Part shown: positions 16,046-25,102 of the stretch, in pieces | Layout: each line of letters starts with the position of its first letter | Numbering within the stretch: the first letter of the stretch is position 1 | Source: Nocardioides antri | GTDB lineage: Bacteria; Actinomycetota; Actinomycetes; Propionibacteriales; Nocardioidaceae | NCBI RefSeq assembly: GCF_008373765.1 | Contig: NZ_VUJW01000003.1 | Location: 682,001 to 746,000, forward strand | Length of the DNA: 64,000 nt | Direction: 5' to 3' | Notes under the pieces: generated by a model | Databases searched by the model: none | What the model saw: only the letters and a program-made list of their open reading frames with translations | Told to the model about the DNA's origin: nothing | Made by a program: the position numbers and the translations under genes

Positions 16046-18252
16046 CGGTCCGCGTCCCGGGGCAGGCCCAGCATCCGCTCGCCGATCACGTTGAGCTGGA
16101 CCTCGGTGGTGCCGCCGTAGATCGTCGTGGCGCGGCCGGCGATCAGCTGCTCCATTGCGTGGTCGGAGCGCTCGCCCGGGATGCTGACGACACCGGCGGG
16201 TCCGAGGGTCGCGACGACGTACTCCGCGATCTTCTGGCCCATGCCCATGCCGAGCAGCTTGCCGACGCTGGAGGCGGTGCTGACGTCGGCTCCGGAGAGC
16301 TGCTTGAGCACGATCCGGGCGCTGATCAGGTCGATGGACTGGCTCTCGGCGACCAGCTCGCCGAGCTGGTGGCGGGCGACCGGCGACAGCTCACGACCGC
16401 GGGCGAAGCGCAGCAGGTCCTTGTCGCTGGCGTAGGCGTCCATCTTCTGGCTGAGGGCGACGCGCTCCCCGGCGAGGGTGGTGCGGGCGACGCCCCAACC
16501 GTGGTCGACCTCGCCGACGACGTGCTCGTCGGGCACGAAGACGTCGTCGAGGAAGACCTCGTTGAAGAGCGCCGACCCGGTCATCTCGCGCAGCGGGCGG
16601 ACCGTGACACCGGGCGACTTCATGTCGAGGACGAAGTAGGTGATCCCCTCGTGCTTCGGCTTGTCCGGGTTCGTCCGCGCGATCAGCATCGCCCAGTCGG
16701 AGAACTGCGCGACCGTCGTCCAGACCTTCTGCCCGGTGACCTGCCAGCCGCCCTCGACCTTGACCGCCCTGGTCGACAGCGAGGCGAGGTCCGAGCCGGC
16801 GCCCGGCTCGCTGAACAGCTGGCACCAGACGACCTGTCCGCGCAGCGTGGGTACGACGAGCGCCTGCTTCTGCTGCTCGGTGCCGTGGGCGACGATCGCC
16901 TGCACCGCCCAGCCGCCCATCAGCAGCTGCGGCAGCGTGATCCCCGCAGCGGCCAGCTCCTGGCCGATGACGATCTGCTCGAGCGGACCGGCCGCCCGGC
17001 CGTACGGCGTCGGCAGGTGCGGCTGGACCCAGCCCCCATCGCCGAGGCGGGTCATCAGCTCCTCCTCGTCGTCGAGGCCCTGGAGCCCGGCGAGCTCGGC
17101 GCGCACCGTGGCCCGGATCTCCTCGGCCTCCTCGGGGAGCTCGAGCTCGAGCGATCGGCTGACGCCGGCCAGCGCCTGGTCGGCGACCCGCGCCGCGCGC
17201 TCCTCCCGGGAGCCGAAGAGGGCCCGCAGCGCGAGCGCGCGCCGGTAGAACAGGTGCGCGTCGTGCTCCCAGGTGAAGCCGATGCCGCCGTGGACCTGGA
17301 TGCAGTCCTGGGCGACCTCGACCGCGGCCTCCGGCACGACGAGCGCTGCGACGTCGGCGGCGTAGTCTGCGGTGGCGTCGCCCTTGTCGATCGCACTGGC
17401 GGCGTCCCAGACCGCGGCGCGCGCCTGCTCGAGCGCGATCGCCATGTGCGCGCACTTGTGCTTCACGCCCTGGAACTGGCCGATGGGACGGCCGAACTGC
17501 ACCCGGGTCCTGGCGTACTCCGCCGCGGTGCTCACGCACCAGGAGATGACGCCGACCGCCTCCGCACCGAGGACGACGGTGGCGATCGACCGCACCCGCG
17601 TCTCGTCGAGGTGGTCGATCACCCGGCCCGCGTCGAGCGGCAGATCGGAGACGACGACCCGGGCGGAGCCGCGCACCACGTCGATGCTGTCCTGGGGCTT
17701 GATCGCCAGGTCGGCGGCGTCGACCGCCACCCACCGGCACTCGCCCTCGAGCCGCACGGGCAGCAGGACCACGTCGGCGTGCTCCGCACCAAGGACGGCG
17801 TCGTAGGTGCCGCTGACGGTCTGCGAGGTGGCCGCGTCGGCGGCGTCCGAGGGCAGCGCCAGAGCGACGGCCGCGGTCCGGCTGCCGTCCAGCAGGCCGG
17901 GGAGCAGGTCGACGTCGGCCTTGCAGTCACCGGCGGCGAAGAGTGCCGTCGCCAGCACGGTCGGCACGAACGGGCCCGGGGCAGCCGTGCGGCCCAGCGC
18001 CTCGAGGGCGACGGCCAGCGTGAGCAGCCCACCGCCGGACCCGCCCATGTCCTCGGGCACGTGGAGCCCCAGCAGGTCCTGTCCGACCAGCGCCGGCCAG
18101 AAGGGCGGGAACTTGTCGGCGGAGCGGGCGTCGATGTCCTTGCGGACCAGGTCGGAGGTGATCGCGCTGTCGGCGAAGGAGCGGACCGCGTCGGCGAGCG
18201 CGATGTGCTCGTCGGTCAGCCCGATGCCGAGGTCGTACGACGTGCGTGCCAT
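16042..18252 (-). CDS. fused double acyl-CoA dehydrogenase (FadE34-like)
   Basis: A 736-residue protein made of two acyl-CoA dehydrogenase modules in one chain. The N-terminal half (1 to about 380) has the fold ending in VHGGIGFTWEHD but no SEPGAGSD flavin loop; the C-terminal half holds LFSEPGAGSD and TGQKVWTT and ends in YGGTTEVQ, without the YEGT glutamate of ordinary family members. This matches the architecture of FadE34/ChsE3 of M. tuberculosis (about 711 aa), which mimics in one chain the heteromeric steroid side-chain dehydrogenases. It starts at ATG 18252, eight bases after the SDR gene. The substrate is likely a bulky or branched acyl-CoA. Confidence 0.88.
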   Translation of the reverse strand: MARTSYDLGIGLTDEHIALADAVRSFADSAITSDLVRKDIDARSADKFPPFWPALVGQDLLGLHVPEDMGGSGGGLLTLAVALEALGRTAAPGPFVPTVLATALFAAGDCKADVDLLPGLLDGSRTAAVALALPSDAADAATSQTVSGTYDAVLGAEHADVVLLPVRLEGECRWVAVDAADLAIKPQDSIDVVRGSARVVVSDLPLDAGRVIDHLDETRVRSIATVVLGAEAVGVISWCVSTAAEYARTRVQFGRPIGQFQGVKHKCAHMAIALEQARAAVWDAASAIDKGDATADYAADVAALVVPEAAVEVAQDCIQVHGGIGFTWEHDAHLFYRRALALRALFGSREERAARVADQALAGVSRSLELELPEEAEEIRATVRAELAGLQGLDDEEELMTRLGDGGWVQPHLPTPYGRAAGPLEQIVIGQELAAAGITLPQLLMGGWAVQAIVAHGTEQQKQALVVPTLRGQVVWCQLFSEPGAGSDLASLSTRAVKVEGGWQVTGQKVWTTVAQFSDWAMLIARTNPDKPKHEGITYFVLDMKSPGVTVRPLREMTGSALFNEVFLDDVFVPDEHVVGEVDHGWGVARTTLAGERVALSQKMDAYASDKDLLRFARGRELSPVARHQLGELVAESQSIDLISARIVLKQLSGADVSTASSVGKLLGMGMGQKIAEYVVATLGPAGVVSIPGERSDHAMEQLIAGRATTIYGGTTEVQLNVIGERMLGLPRDADR

Positions 18253-18260
18253 GGCGTGCC

Positions 18261-19130
18261 TCACCCGAGCCGGTCGCGGAGGATGTCGACGGTCCAGGGG
18301 CCGTCGGTCTCGATCGTGCTGACGTCGTGCCATCCCGCCAGCTCGGAGATGCCGCCCCCCTGGACGGCGTAGACCTTGCCGGTGAGCGGGCAGTCGGCGG
18401 CGGCAAGGCGAGCCACCAGCGGGGAGATGTTGGACGGCGCGAACGCGTCGAACTCCCCCTCGGGCACCTCGGCGGCGAAGAGGGCGCCCATCCCGGGCGT
18501 CGCCAGGGTCAGCCGGGTGCGGGCGATCGGGGCGATCGCGTTGACCCGGACGCCGTACCGCTCCAGCTCGTCGGCGGCGACCAGGGTCAGCGCCGCGATG
18601 CCGGCCTTGGCGGCGCCGTAGTTGGCCTGGCCGGCGTTCGGCATGAACGTCCCGGACGCGGACGCGGTGTTGATCACCGACGCGCTCACCGTCTCGCCGG
18701 CCTTCGTCAGCTGCTTCCAGTACGCCGCCGCGTGGTGGAGCGGCGCGGCGTGGCCCTTGAGGTGCACCGCGATCACGGCGTCCCACTGGCTCTCGTCCAT
18801 CGAGGCGATGAAGGCGTCGCGGAGGATGCCGGCGTTGTTGACCAGGACGTGTAGCCCGCCGAAGGTCTCGATCGCCTCCCGGACCAGGTTGGCGGCGCCG
18901 TCCCAGCTGGCGACGTTGTCGGTGTTGGCGACCGCCTTGCCACCGGCAGCGACGATCTCGTCGACGACCTCTTGGGCGGGACCGCTGTCGGCGCCGCTGC
19001 CGTCGTTCCCGCCACCGAGGTCGTTGACCACGACGCTGGCGCCCTCCCGGGCGAAGAGGAGGGCGTGCTCGCGGCCGATGCCGCGGCCCGCGCCGGTGAT
19101 GATGGCGACGCGTCCGTCGAGGGTTCCCAT
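18261..19130 (-). CDS. SDR 3-hydroxyacyl-CoA dehydrogenase (Hsd4A/MFE-2-like)
   Basis: NAD-dependent short-chain dehydrogenase. The cofactor loop is GAGRGIG (13-19), NNAG is at 98-101, and the catalytic YGAAK has Tyr171 and Lys175. The N-terminal phrase GREHALLFAREGASVVVNDLG is typical of the dehydrogenase part of peroxisomal multifunctional enzyme type 2 and of mycobacterial Hsd4A-like proteins, which oxidise (3R)-hydroxyacyl-CoAs. The neighbouring MaoC gene supplies the matching (R)-specific hydratase. The length of 289 aa fits. Start is ATG 19130. Confidence 0.87.
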   Translation of the reverse strand: MGTLDGRVAIITGAGRGIGREHALLFAREGASVVVNDLGGGNDGSGADSGPAQEVVDEIVAAGGKAVANTDNVASWDGAANLVREAIETFGGLHVLVNNAGILRDAFIASMDESQWDAVIAVHLKGHAAPLHHAAAYWKQLTKAGETVSASVINTASASGTFMPNAGQANYGAAKAGIAALTLVAADELERYGVRVNAIAPIARTRLTLATPGMGALFAAEVPEGEFDAFAPSNISPLVARLAAADCPLTGKVYAVQGGGISELAGWHDVSTIETDGPWTVDILRDRLG

Positions 19131-19151
19131 GGTGTTCCTTGTCCGAAGGGG

Positions 19152-20021
19152 TCAGTCGGTGATGACGGCGAGGCCGTCGCGGATGACGGCGTCGTCGCCG
19201 ACGGTCGTCTCGAAGCAGTACCTGGTTGCCGGGGTGCCGTCCTCGGACCCGGCGACCCGGAAGGTCGTCGCGATGTCCTGGTCGGGCAGGACCGGCTTGG
19301 CGAAGCGGACGGCGAACCGCCGCAGCCGCTCGACCCGGCCGTCGGCGAGCTCGGTCAGGGCGGCCCACGAGGTGAAGGCCATCGTGCAGAGGCCGTGGTT
19401 GATGATCCCGGGCAGGCCGGCCATCCGCGCGATCTCGTCGTCGAGGTGGATCGGCATCGGGTCCCCGGACGCCGGGGAGTAGCGGAAGGTCTGGTCGGCG
19501 TCGACGTGCTGGGTCACCTTGGCGACCGGGGCGTCGGCGCGGAGCGCCTCGTCGTACCTGTGCCCCGGCGCCTGGTCGCCCAGCGTCTCGCCCGCGCCGA
19601 CACCCCGGAAGAAGGCGGTGAGGTACTGGTCGTTGACCGGCTCCCCGGCCGCGGTGCGGGTCTCCGCGTGCACGGTCACCGTCGAGCCGGTGCCGAGGCT
19701 GGCGAAGCCGATCGGCCGTGAGCGGACGACCAGCTGGTCGCCGGCGACGATCGGCCGGTGGAAGTGGAAGTCCTGCTCCCCGTGGACCAGCTTCATCAGC
19801 AGGTCCACGGGGGCGACGGACAGCGCGGCCGGAGCCATCGAGAAGAACACGGGCACGACCGCGAACACCGGCGGCGCGACCTCGCCGCGCAGGTGCCGCT
19901 CGATCGGGTCGTTCGTGGCCGCGGCGTACTCGGCGATCCGCTCCGCGGTGACGTCGAAGCGCTCCTCGTCGGTCCAGGTGCCGAGCGCGGACGCGTCGAA
20001 CTCCGCCGGGGTGAGGGTCAT
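19152..20021 (-). CDS. MaoC-like (R)-specific enoyl-CoA hydratase, double hot-dog
   Basis: Hydratase-2 type enzyme of 289 aa with two hot-dog halves. The active-site signature SGDPMPIHLDDEIA (185-198) contains the catalytic Asp187 and His192, and LPGIINHGLCTM follows. Size and motif match Hsd4B-like hydratases of steroid side-chain degradation and the hydratase domain of MFE-2. It adds water to the enoyl-CoA made by the FadE34-like enzyme and passes the (3R)-hydroxy product to the SDR encoded next. Start is ATG 20021. Confidence 0.88.
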   Translation of the reverse strand: MTLTPAEFDASALGTWTDEERFDVTAERIAEYAAATNDPIERHLRGEVAPPVFAVVPVFFSMAPAALSVAPVDLLMKLVHGEQDFHFHRPIVAGDQLVVRSRPIGFASLGTGSTVTVHAETRTAAGEPVNDQYLTAFFRGVGAGETLGDQAPGHRYDEALRADAPVAKVTQHVDADQTFRYSPASGDPMPIHLDDEIARMAGLPGIINHGLCTMAFTSWAALTELADGRVERLRRFAVRFAKPVLPDQDIATTFRVAGSEDGTPATRYCFETTVGDDAVIRDGLAVITD

Positions 20022-20045
20022 GTCGGTGTCCTCCTGCGCCGGCGG

Positions 20046-20477
20046 TCAGCCGACGAGCGCGGCGAACTTGTCGATGGACTCGTCGAGGTCCTTCTGCGCG
20101 GCCTTGCCGACGGCCGTGCCGATCGGGCCGACGATCATCGCGCCGCTGAAGCCCGCCTCGATCTCCACCTCGGAGCCGTCGCCGTCGGGCTTGATGCTGA
20201 AGTCGATCGAGACCTTCACCGCAGCCATGCCGGTGCCGGAGATCTTGACCCGGCTCTGCTCCTCGAGCTCCTCGACGGTCCACTCGATCTTGTTGGCCAT
20301 GCCCATCACGGACACGACCTCGGTGAGCCGGGTGCCCTCCTCGATCCTGGTGGGCAGGTCGCCCTTCCAGCTGACGTGGAGGGTGAGCCACTCCTCCCAG
20401 GTGGGAAGGTCGAGCAGCTTCTCCCAGCCTTTCTCGACCGGGACGTTGATGTGCTTGGACACGGACACGGTTGCCAT
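20046..20477 (-). CDS. SRPBCC superfamily protein
   Basis: A 143-residue START/polyketide-cyclase-like fold protein with a hydrophobic ligand cavity. The N-terminus VSVSKHINVPVEKGWEKL and central strands fit the family. Such proteins are common beside lipid and steroid genes and may carry or hold an apolar ligand; no catalytic residues can be named. The ATG at 20477 follows AAGAGA at a suitable distance. It lies between the thiolase and the hydratase genes in the same operon. Confidence 0.8.
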   Translation of the reverse strand: MATVSVSKHINVPVEKGWEKLLDLPTWEEWLTLHVSWKGDLPTRIEEGTRLTEVVSVMGMANKIEWTVEELEEQSRVKISGTGMAAVKVSIDFSIKPDGDGSEVEIEAGFSGAMIVGPIGTAVGKAAQKDLDESIDKFAALVG

Positions 20478-20515
20478 GGCGGTGCTTTCTCTTGGTGGGT
20501 GGGGTGGAGGCGCGG

Positions 20516-21718
20516 TCAGCGGTTGGCGGGGCGGTACGCCGAGACGACGACCGCGCCACCGAGGCCGATGTTGTGCTGGAGGGCCACGCCGTCCCTGGTC
20601 GCGGCCGAGGGGACCTGCCGCTGGCCGGCGGTGCCACGCAGCTGCCAGGTGAGCTCGCTGCACTGGGCGAGACCGGTCGCGCCCAGCGGGTGACCCTTCG
20701 AGATGAGACCGCCGGAGGGGTTGACCACCCAGCGGCCGCCGTAGGTCGTGTCTTCGTTGTCGACGAGCTTGCCGCCCTCACCCTCACCACAGAGGCCCAG
20801 CGCCTCGTAGGTGATCAGCTCGTTGGCGGAGAAGCAGTCGTGCAGCTCGATGACGTCGACGTCGTCGGCGGTGATCCCGGCCTGGGCGTAGACCTTCTCG
20901 GTCGCCTTGCGGGTCATGTCGGCGCCGACCAGCGAGATCGCGGACCTGTCGTCGAACGTGCTGCTCATGTCCGTGACCATCGCCTGGCCGACCATCTCGA
21001 CGGCCTGGTCGGCGAGGTCGTGGCGGTCGACGAAGTCCTCGCTCGCGAGAATCGCCGCACCCGAGCCGTCGGAGGTCGGCGAGCACTGCAGCTTGGTCAG
21101 CGGGCCGTAGATGGTCTTCGCAGCCAGGACCTCCTCGAGGGTGTACTCGTCCTGGAACTGGGCGTAGGGGTTGTTGACGGAGTGCCGGTGGTTCTTCACG
21201 CCGATCTTCGCGAACTGCTCGGCGGTCGTGCCGTAGCGCTCCATGTGCTCCTTGCCGGCGGCGCCGAACATGTACGGCGCGGGTGGCATCGCGAACTCCT
21301 GGAGCTCGGCCAGAGCCAGCAGGTGCCGCATCATCGGCTGCTCCCGGTCGTCGAACGTCGAGCCGAGCGAACCGGGCTGCATCTTCTCGAAGCCGAGCGC
21401 CAGCGCGCAGTCGGCGGTGCCGCTGCGCACCGCCTGCGCGGCGAGGAACAGCGCCGTCGAGCCGGTGGAGCAGTTGTTGTTGACGTTGACGATCGGCAGG
21501 CCGGTCATGCCGAGCTCGTAGAGCGCCCGCTGACCGGAGGTCGACTCGCCGTACACGTAGCCGACGTAGGCCTGCTCGATCTCGCGGTAGTCGATGCCGG
21601 CGTCCTCGAGCGCCTTGGACCCCGCCTCACGGGCCATGTCCGGGTAGTCCCACTCCCGGGAGCCCGGCTTCTCGAACTTCGTCATGCCGACCCCGACGAC
21701 GAACACCTTGCCACTCAC
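20516..21718 (-). CDS. SCP2-type thiolase / lipid-transfer protein (Ltp-like)
   Basis: Thiolase-fold enzyme that would release propionyl-CoA or acetyl-CoA in the last step of the cycle. The nucleophile is Cys83 in [13 protein letters not shown], the second catalytic element is HDCFSANE, and [14 protein letters not shown] carries the C-terminal His. The length of 400 aa and motif style match the SCP2-thiolase/Ltp1 group rather than FadA-type thiolases. It is the first gene of the six-gene operon and starts 33 bp from the first of two palindromic operators shared with the divergent TetR gene. Confidence 0.88.
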   Translation of the reverse strand: MSGKVFVVGVGMTKFEKPGSREWDYPDMAREAGSKALEDAGIDYREIEQAYVGYVYGESTSGQRALYELGMTGLPIVNVNNNCSTGSTALFLAAQAVRSGTADCALALGFEKMQPGSLGSTFDDREQPMMRHLLALAELQEFAMPPAPYMFGAAGKEHMERYGTTAEQFAKIGVKNHRHSVNNPYAQFQDEYTLEEVLAAKTIYGPLTKLQCSPTSDGSGAAILASEDFVDRHDLADQAVEMVGQAMVTDMSSTFDDRSAISLVGADMTRKATEKVYAQAGITADDVDVIELHDCFSANELITYEALGLCGEGEGGKLVDNEDTTYGGRWVVNPSGGLISKGHPLGATGLAQCSELTWQLRGTAGQRQVPSAATRDGVALQHNIGLGGAVVVSAYRPANR

Positions 21719-21750
21719 GCCTGCTGCCTCCGACCTTCGCGACCACTACC

Positions 21751-21767
21751 TTGGACAACTTGTCCAA
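21751..21767. promoter_or_regulatory. operator 1, perfect 17-bp palindrome
   Basis: TTGGACAACTTGTCCAA: 8-bp arms around a single central C, no mismatch. It lies in the 123-bp gap between the thiolase operon and the divergent TetR gene, the usual place for an autoregulated TetR repressor. Its centre is 43 bp (about four helical turns) from operator 2. Confidence 0.75.
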
Positions 21768-21793
21768 GGAACTCCGATGTTCCGAAAACTATG

Positions 21794-21810
21794 TTGGACA
21801 GGTTGTCCAG
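21794..21810. promoter_or_regulatory. operator 2, imperfect copy of operator 1
   Basis: TTGGACAGGTTGTCCAG shares TTGGACAnnTTGTCCA with operator 1; TGGACA and TGTCCA are perfect 6-bp arms. It lies 19 bp upstream of the presumed -10 box of the TetR gene, so it probably covers the -35 region. Confidence 0.7.
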
Positions 21811-21828
21811 TCAAGGGGTTCGCGCAGG

Positions 21829-21834
21829 TATGTT
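21829..21834 (+). promoter_or_regulatory. -10 box TATGTT for a leaderless TetR gene
   Basis: TATGTT is followed by seven bases and the ATG at 21842. An in-frame ATG lies inside the box at 21830; a promoter at this site would exclude it as a start. Confidence 0.5.
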
Positions 21835-21841
21835 GGCGTCG

Positions 21842-22534
21842 ATGACCACGCACGCCTCCCCGCCCGCGACGGCCGACGGCCGCTCCACGCGCTGGGACGA
21901 CCACAAGGCCGAGCGGCGGGAGCGGATCCTCGACGCCGCCATCGACCTGGTCGCGCGCGACGGCGGTGCGGTCGCCGTCCGCGACATCGCGGACGCGGCG
22001 CAGGTGCCGCGGTCGGTCGTCTACCGGATCTTCCGCGACCGCGACGACCTCGACGAGCAGCTGCGCACCGAGATCGTGGTGCGACTGATGGACGTGATGG
22101 CGCCGAAGCTCGCGCCGAGCGGCACCGTCCACGAGGCGCTGACCGATGCGGTGACGACGTACGTCGACTGGGTGGCCGGGCACCCCCTGCTGCACCAGTT
22201 CCTCGGCACCGGATCGACGAAGCGGCGGACCACCGGCTCCCGGGTGGTCACCGGCACCCGGACCGCGATCGCCCGGCACCTCACCACGTTGCTCCAGACC
22301 GCGGCCGCGAAGACCGGCGCCGACCCGACGGTGGCCGAGCCGGTGGCGTTCGGCGTGGTCGGCCTGATCGACGGGGCGGTCAACCGGTGGGTGCACACCG
22401 ATCCCGCCGAGCGGGCGGCGGTCGACGTGCTCGCCAGTCTGCTCACCGAGTCGGTGTGGGCGGTGCTGCAGAGCCAGGCCACCGGCCTCGGGATCCGGCT
22501 GACCCGCCGGACCCGCGTCAGCGCCCTGCTCTGA
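21842..22534 (+). CDS. TetR/AcrR regulator, probable repressor of the beta-oxidation operon
   Basis: A 230-residue TetR protein. The DNA-binding helix-turn-helix is at about residues 35-75 (VRDIADAAQVPRSVVYRIFRDRDDL), followed by a ligand domain that probably senses an acyl-CoA or sterol-derived CoA ester, as related regulators do. It is divergent from the thiolase operon, with two copies of one palindrome between them. Its last 17 bases overlap the convergent 3' end of the ferredoxin-reductase gene. It is a likely paralogue of the TetR protein at 14124-14840. Confidence 0.87.
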   Translation: MTTHASPPATADGRSTRWDDHKAERRERILDAAIDLVARDGGAVAVRDIADAAQVPRSVVYRIFRDRDDLDEQLRTEIVVRLMDVMAPKLAPSGTVHEALTDAVTTYVDWVAGHPLLHQFLGTGSTKRRTTGSRVVTGTRTAIARHLTTLLQTAAAKTGADPTVAEPVAFGVVGLIDGAVNRWVHTDPAERAAVDVLASLLTESVWAVLQSQATGLGIRLTRRTRVSALL

Positions 22535-24122
22535 GCCTCCCGCGCAACGCGTCCGCGCGGACCGGTGTCGTCGCGTCGCGCAGCGCCACCCGGTCGGTGA
22601 GCTTCACCCGCGGCCGTCCGGCGATCTCGCCCAGCGCGCGCTCGGCACGGTCGATCGCCAGCCAGCCGCGGTGGTCGACCTCGTACTCGAAGGGCGGCAC
22701 CACCGTGGTCGGCGTGGGCAGGAGCCCCGCGTCGAGGTCGTCGAGCAGCCTCTCGACGGTCTCCTTCGAGCACGACTTGTTGGTGCCGAGGAAGCCGGTG
22801 GCGCCGCGCTTGATCCAGCCGCCGACGTACAGCCCGGCCTCGACCCGGCCGCCGTCGTTGGGCACCAGCGCCCGCTGCTCGTCGAACGGGAGGCCGGGGA
22901 CGGGCCGCGCCCGGTAGCCGATCGCCCGGAGGACGAGGCCGGCCTCGACCAGCTCGGTGTCGCCGGTCGGCACGGCGCGGCCGTCGACGACCTCGGTGCG
23001 CACGACCTCGAGCCCCTCGACCCGCTCGTCGCCGACGATCCGCGCGGGAGCGGCGTGGAACCGCAGGACGATCCGGCGTCGGCCGGGCCTCCGCGGGCGG
23101 GACGCGAGCTCGGCGAGGACCTCGGTCTTGAGGGAGGTGACGGACACGTCGCCCTCGACCACGACGTCGACGTCGTCCAGTGCGGCGAGACCGACCAGCT
23201 CGGGCAGCGTGAACGCGGCCTCGGCGGGTCCGCGGCGCCCGAGGACGACGACCTCCCGGATCCGGCTGTCGCCGAGGGCGAGCAGCGCACGGTCGGAGAT
23301 GTCGGTCGTGGCGAGCCGCCCGCGGTCCGCGGTGAGGATCCGCGCGACGTCGAGCGCCACGTTGCCGTTGCCGATCACGACGGCCCGCTCGGAGTCGAGG
23401 GGGTACCGCGCGTCGTCGGCGTCGGGGTGGCCGTTGTACCAGGCGACGAAGTCGGTCGCCGACACGCTGCCGGGCAGGTCCTCGCCCGGCACGCCGAGGC
23501 GGCGGTCGGTCGCGGCGCCGACGGCGTAGATGACGGCGTGGTACGACGACCGCAGCTCCTCGATGGTCACGTCGGTGCCGGCCTCGACGTTGAGCCGGTA
23601 GCGGAAGCCGGGCTCCCGCTCGATCTTCGAGAAGAGCTCGATGACCTGCTTGGTCCTGGGGTGGTCGGGCGCGACGCCGTACCGCGCGAGGCCATGGGGC
23701 GTCGGCAGCCGGTCGAAGACGTCCACCTCCACCCCGGGCAGCTTGAGGAGCTCGTCGGCGGCGTACAGGCCGGCCGGCCCGGCGCCGACGACCGCGACCC
23801 GGAGGCCCTCGGTGCTCGAGGCGCGGTGCCGCGGGACGAGGGCGAGCGGGCTGCGGTCGGCGTGCGGGTGGTCCTTGTAGTACGTCGCGTTCAGCTCGAC
23901 GAACGGCAGCTGCGCGTCGGTCAGCTTGGTGTGCGGGAGCAGCGCGTCGACGGGGCACGCCGTGGCGCAGGCACCGCAGTCGACACAGGTGACCGGGTCG
24001 ACGTACAGCATCTCCGCCTCGGCGAAGCCGGGCTCGCCGGGAGCCGGGTGGATGGCATTGACCGGGCAGGCGAGGACGCAGGCCCCGTCGCTGCAGCAGG
24101 ACTGGGTGACGACGTACGGCAT
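22518..24122 (-). CDS. ferredoxin-NADP reductase with N-terminal ferredoxin domain (FprB-like)
   Basis: A 534-residue fusion: residues 1-60 form a seven-iron type ferredoxin domain (cysteines near 9-19 and CVDCGACATACP at 46-57), and residues about 105-534 form an adrenodoxin-reductase-like FAD/NADPH domain (VVGAGPAGLYAADEL, later VVIGNGNVALDVARIL). It moves electrons from NADPH through its own iron-sulfur domain to oxygenases. It ends the four-gene operon and starts seven bases after the diiron oxygenase, the probable electron acceptor. M. tuberculosis FprB (Rv0886) has the same architecture. Confidence 0.9.
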   Translation of the reverse strand: MPYVVTQSCCSDGACVLACPVNAIHPAPGEPGFAEAEMLYVDPVTCVDCGACATACPVDALLPHTKLTDAQLPFVELNATYYKDHPHADRSPLALVPRHRASSTEGLRVAVVGAGPAGLYAADELLKLPGVEVDVFDRLPTPHGLARYGVAPDHPRTKQVIELFSKIEREPGFRYRLNVEAGTDVTIEELRSSYHAVIYAVGAATDRRLGVPGEDLPGSVSATDFVAWYNGHPDADDARYPLDSERAVVIGNGNVALDVARILTADRGRLATTDISDRALLALGDSRIREVVVLGRRGPAEAAFTLPELVGLAALDDVDVVVEGDVSVTSLKTEVLAELASRPRRPGRRRIVLRFHAAPARIVGDERVEGLEVVRTEVVDGRAVPTGDTELVEAGLVLRAIGYRARPVPGLPFDEQRALVPNDGGRVEAGLYVGGWIKRGATGFLGTNKSCSKETVERLLDDLDAGLLPTPTTVVPPFEYEVDHRGWLAIDRAERALGEIAGRPRVKLTDRVALRDATTPVRADALRGRLRAGR

Positions 24123-24129
24123 GGGGCTC

Positions 24130-25089
24130 CTAGGCAGCCTTGGGCGCCGGCTCGCTGCGGTAGCGGGCCGGGCGGCCGTCGATCCGGAGCCGCTTCCACA
24201 GCACCTTGGAGACGCGGTTCATCAGGCCGGCCTCCTCCGCCAGGACGCGGACGTCGGCGAAGAGGTCCCGGAGCAGCTTCTCGGACTCGGGGGCGTCCCA
24301 GTAGAGGTCCTTGATGACCTCCTTGGGGATGTCGTAGTGCTTGATGAAGCCGCGCGACGGCGTGGCGATGACGTCGCAGAGAACCCGCATCACGATCGGG
24401 TAGGCGACCGAGAGCAGTGCCTTGCGCGGCAGGCTCAGCGTCGGCGCCTTGCGGGCGAGGAACTCGTGCGCGAAGGAGATGTGGCGCGCCTCCTCCGCCA
24501 CGTGGATCTGCATGATCCGGACCATCAGCGGGTGCAGGTCGTCGCCGGACCGGAGGATCGCCTTCTGCAGGTGGTCGATCGGCTCCTCACCGGCGAGGAC
24601 GCCGGTGAAGAAGATCTCCGGCAGGAGGCGGCCGAACACCGGCAGCACCGACTGCACGACCCGGAACCAGCCCGCCGCCCCGGGGATGTCGGTGCCCGTG
24701 CGGTTCACGAACTCCTGGAACATCTGGATGTGGTGGGTCTCCTCGGTCACCTCGTGCATGAGGTACCGGAACTCGGGGCTGCCGTTCGGCACGTCCATGA
24801 GGTACTCGAGGACGCCCTTGATCAGGACGTTCTCGAACTGCCAGCCGACCTTGGTGATGTTGGCCATCCGGGCCATGCCGATCTCGATCTGCCGCTCCCG
24901 CGGCAGCGACCGGTACCACTCGTGGCCGCCGAGCGGGTCGACGCTCGGCAGGATCCACCGCTCGTCGTCGGGGACGACGGCGTACGCCGGGTCGTCCCAC
25001 GGGATGTCCTTGAACGCGTTGAACGACAGCCGGACCGACCCCTCGCTCAGGGTCTGCAGCTTCTCCTCGTACGTCTGCACTGCGGTCAT
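24130..25089 (-). CDS. AurF-like diiron oxygenase
   Basis: Non-haem diiron protein of the p-aminobenzoate N-oxygenase AurF family. Metal ligands are visible in EVTEETHHIQMF and VAEEARHISFAHEF, two ExxH-type helices of the four-helix bundle. Family members hydroxylate amines to hydroxylamine or nitro groups, but many actinobacterial ones have unknown substrates. The ATG at 25089 is preferred over a GTG at 25095 because GGAG lies seven bases before it. It is flanked by FprB, a plausible reductase, and by a Baeyer-Villiger monooxygenase, so it probably forms part of one oxidative module. Confidence 0.85.
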   Translation of the reverse strand: MTAVQTYEEKLQTLSEGSVRLSFNAFKDIPWDDPAYAVVPDDERWILPSVDPLGGHEWYRSLPRERQIEIGMARMANITKVGWQFENVLIKGVLEYLMDVPNGSPEFRYLMHEVTEETHHIQMFQEFVNRTGTDIPGAAGWFRVVQSVLPVFGRLLPEIFFTGVLAGEEPIDHLQKAILRSGDDLHPLMVRIMQIHVAEEARHISFAHEFLARKAPTLSLPRKALLSVAYPIVMRVLCDVIATPSRGFIKHYDIPKEVIKDLYWDAPESEKLLRDLFADVRVLAEEAGLMNRVSKVLWKRLRIDGRPARYRSEPAPKAA

Positions 25090-25102
25090 GCCCACTCTCC
25101 CC

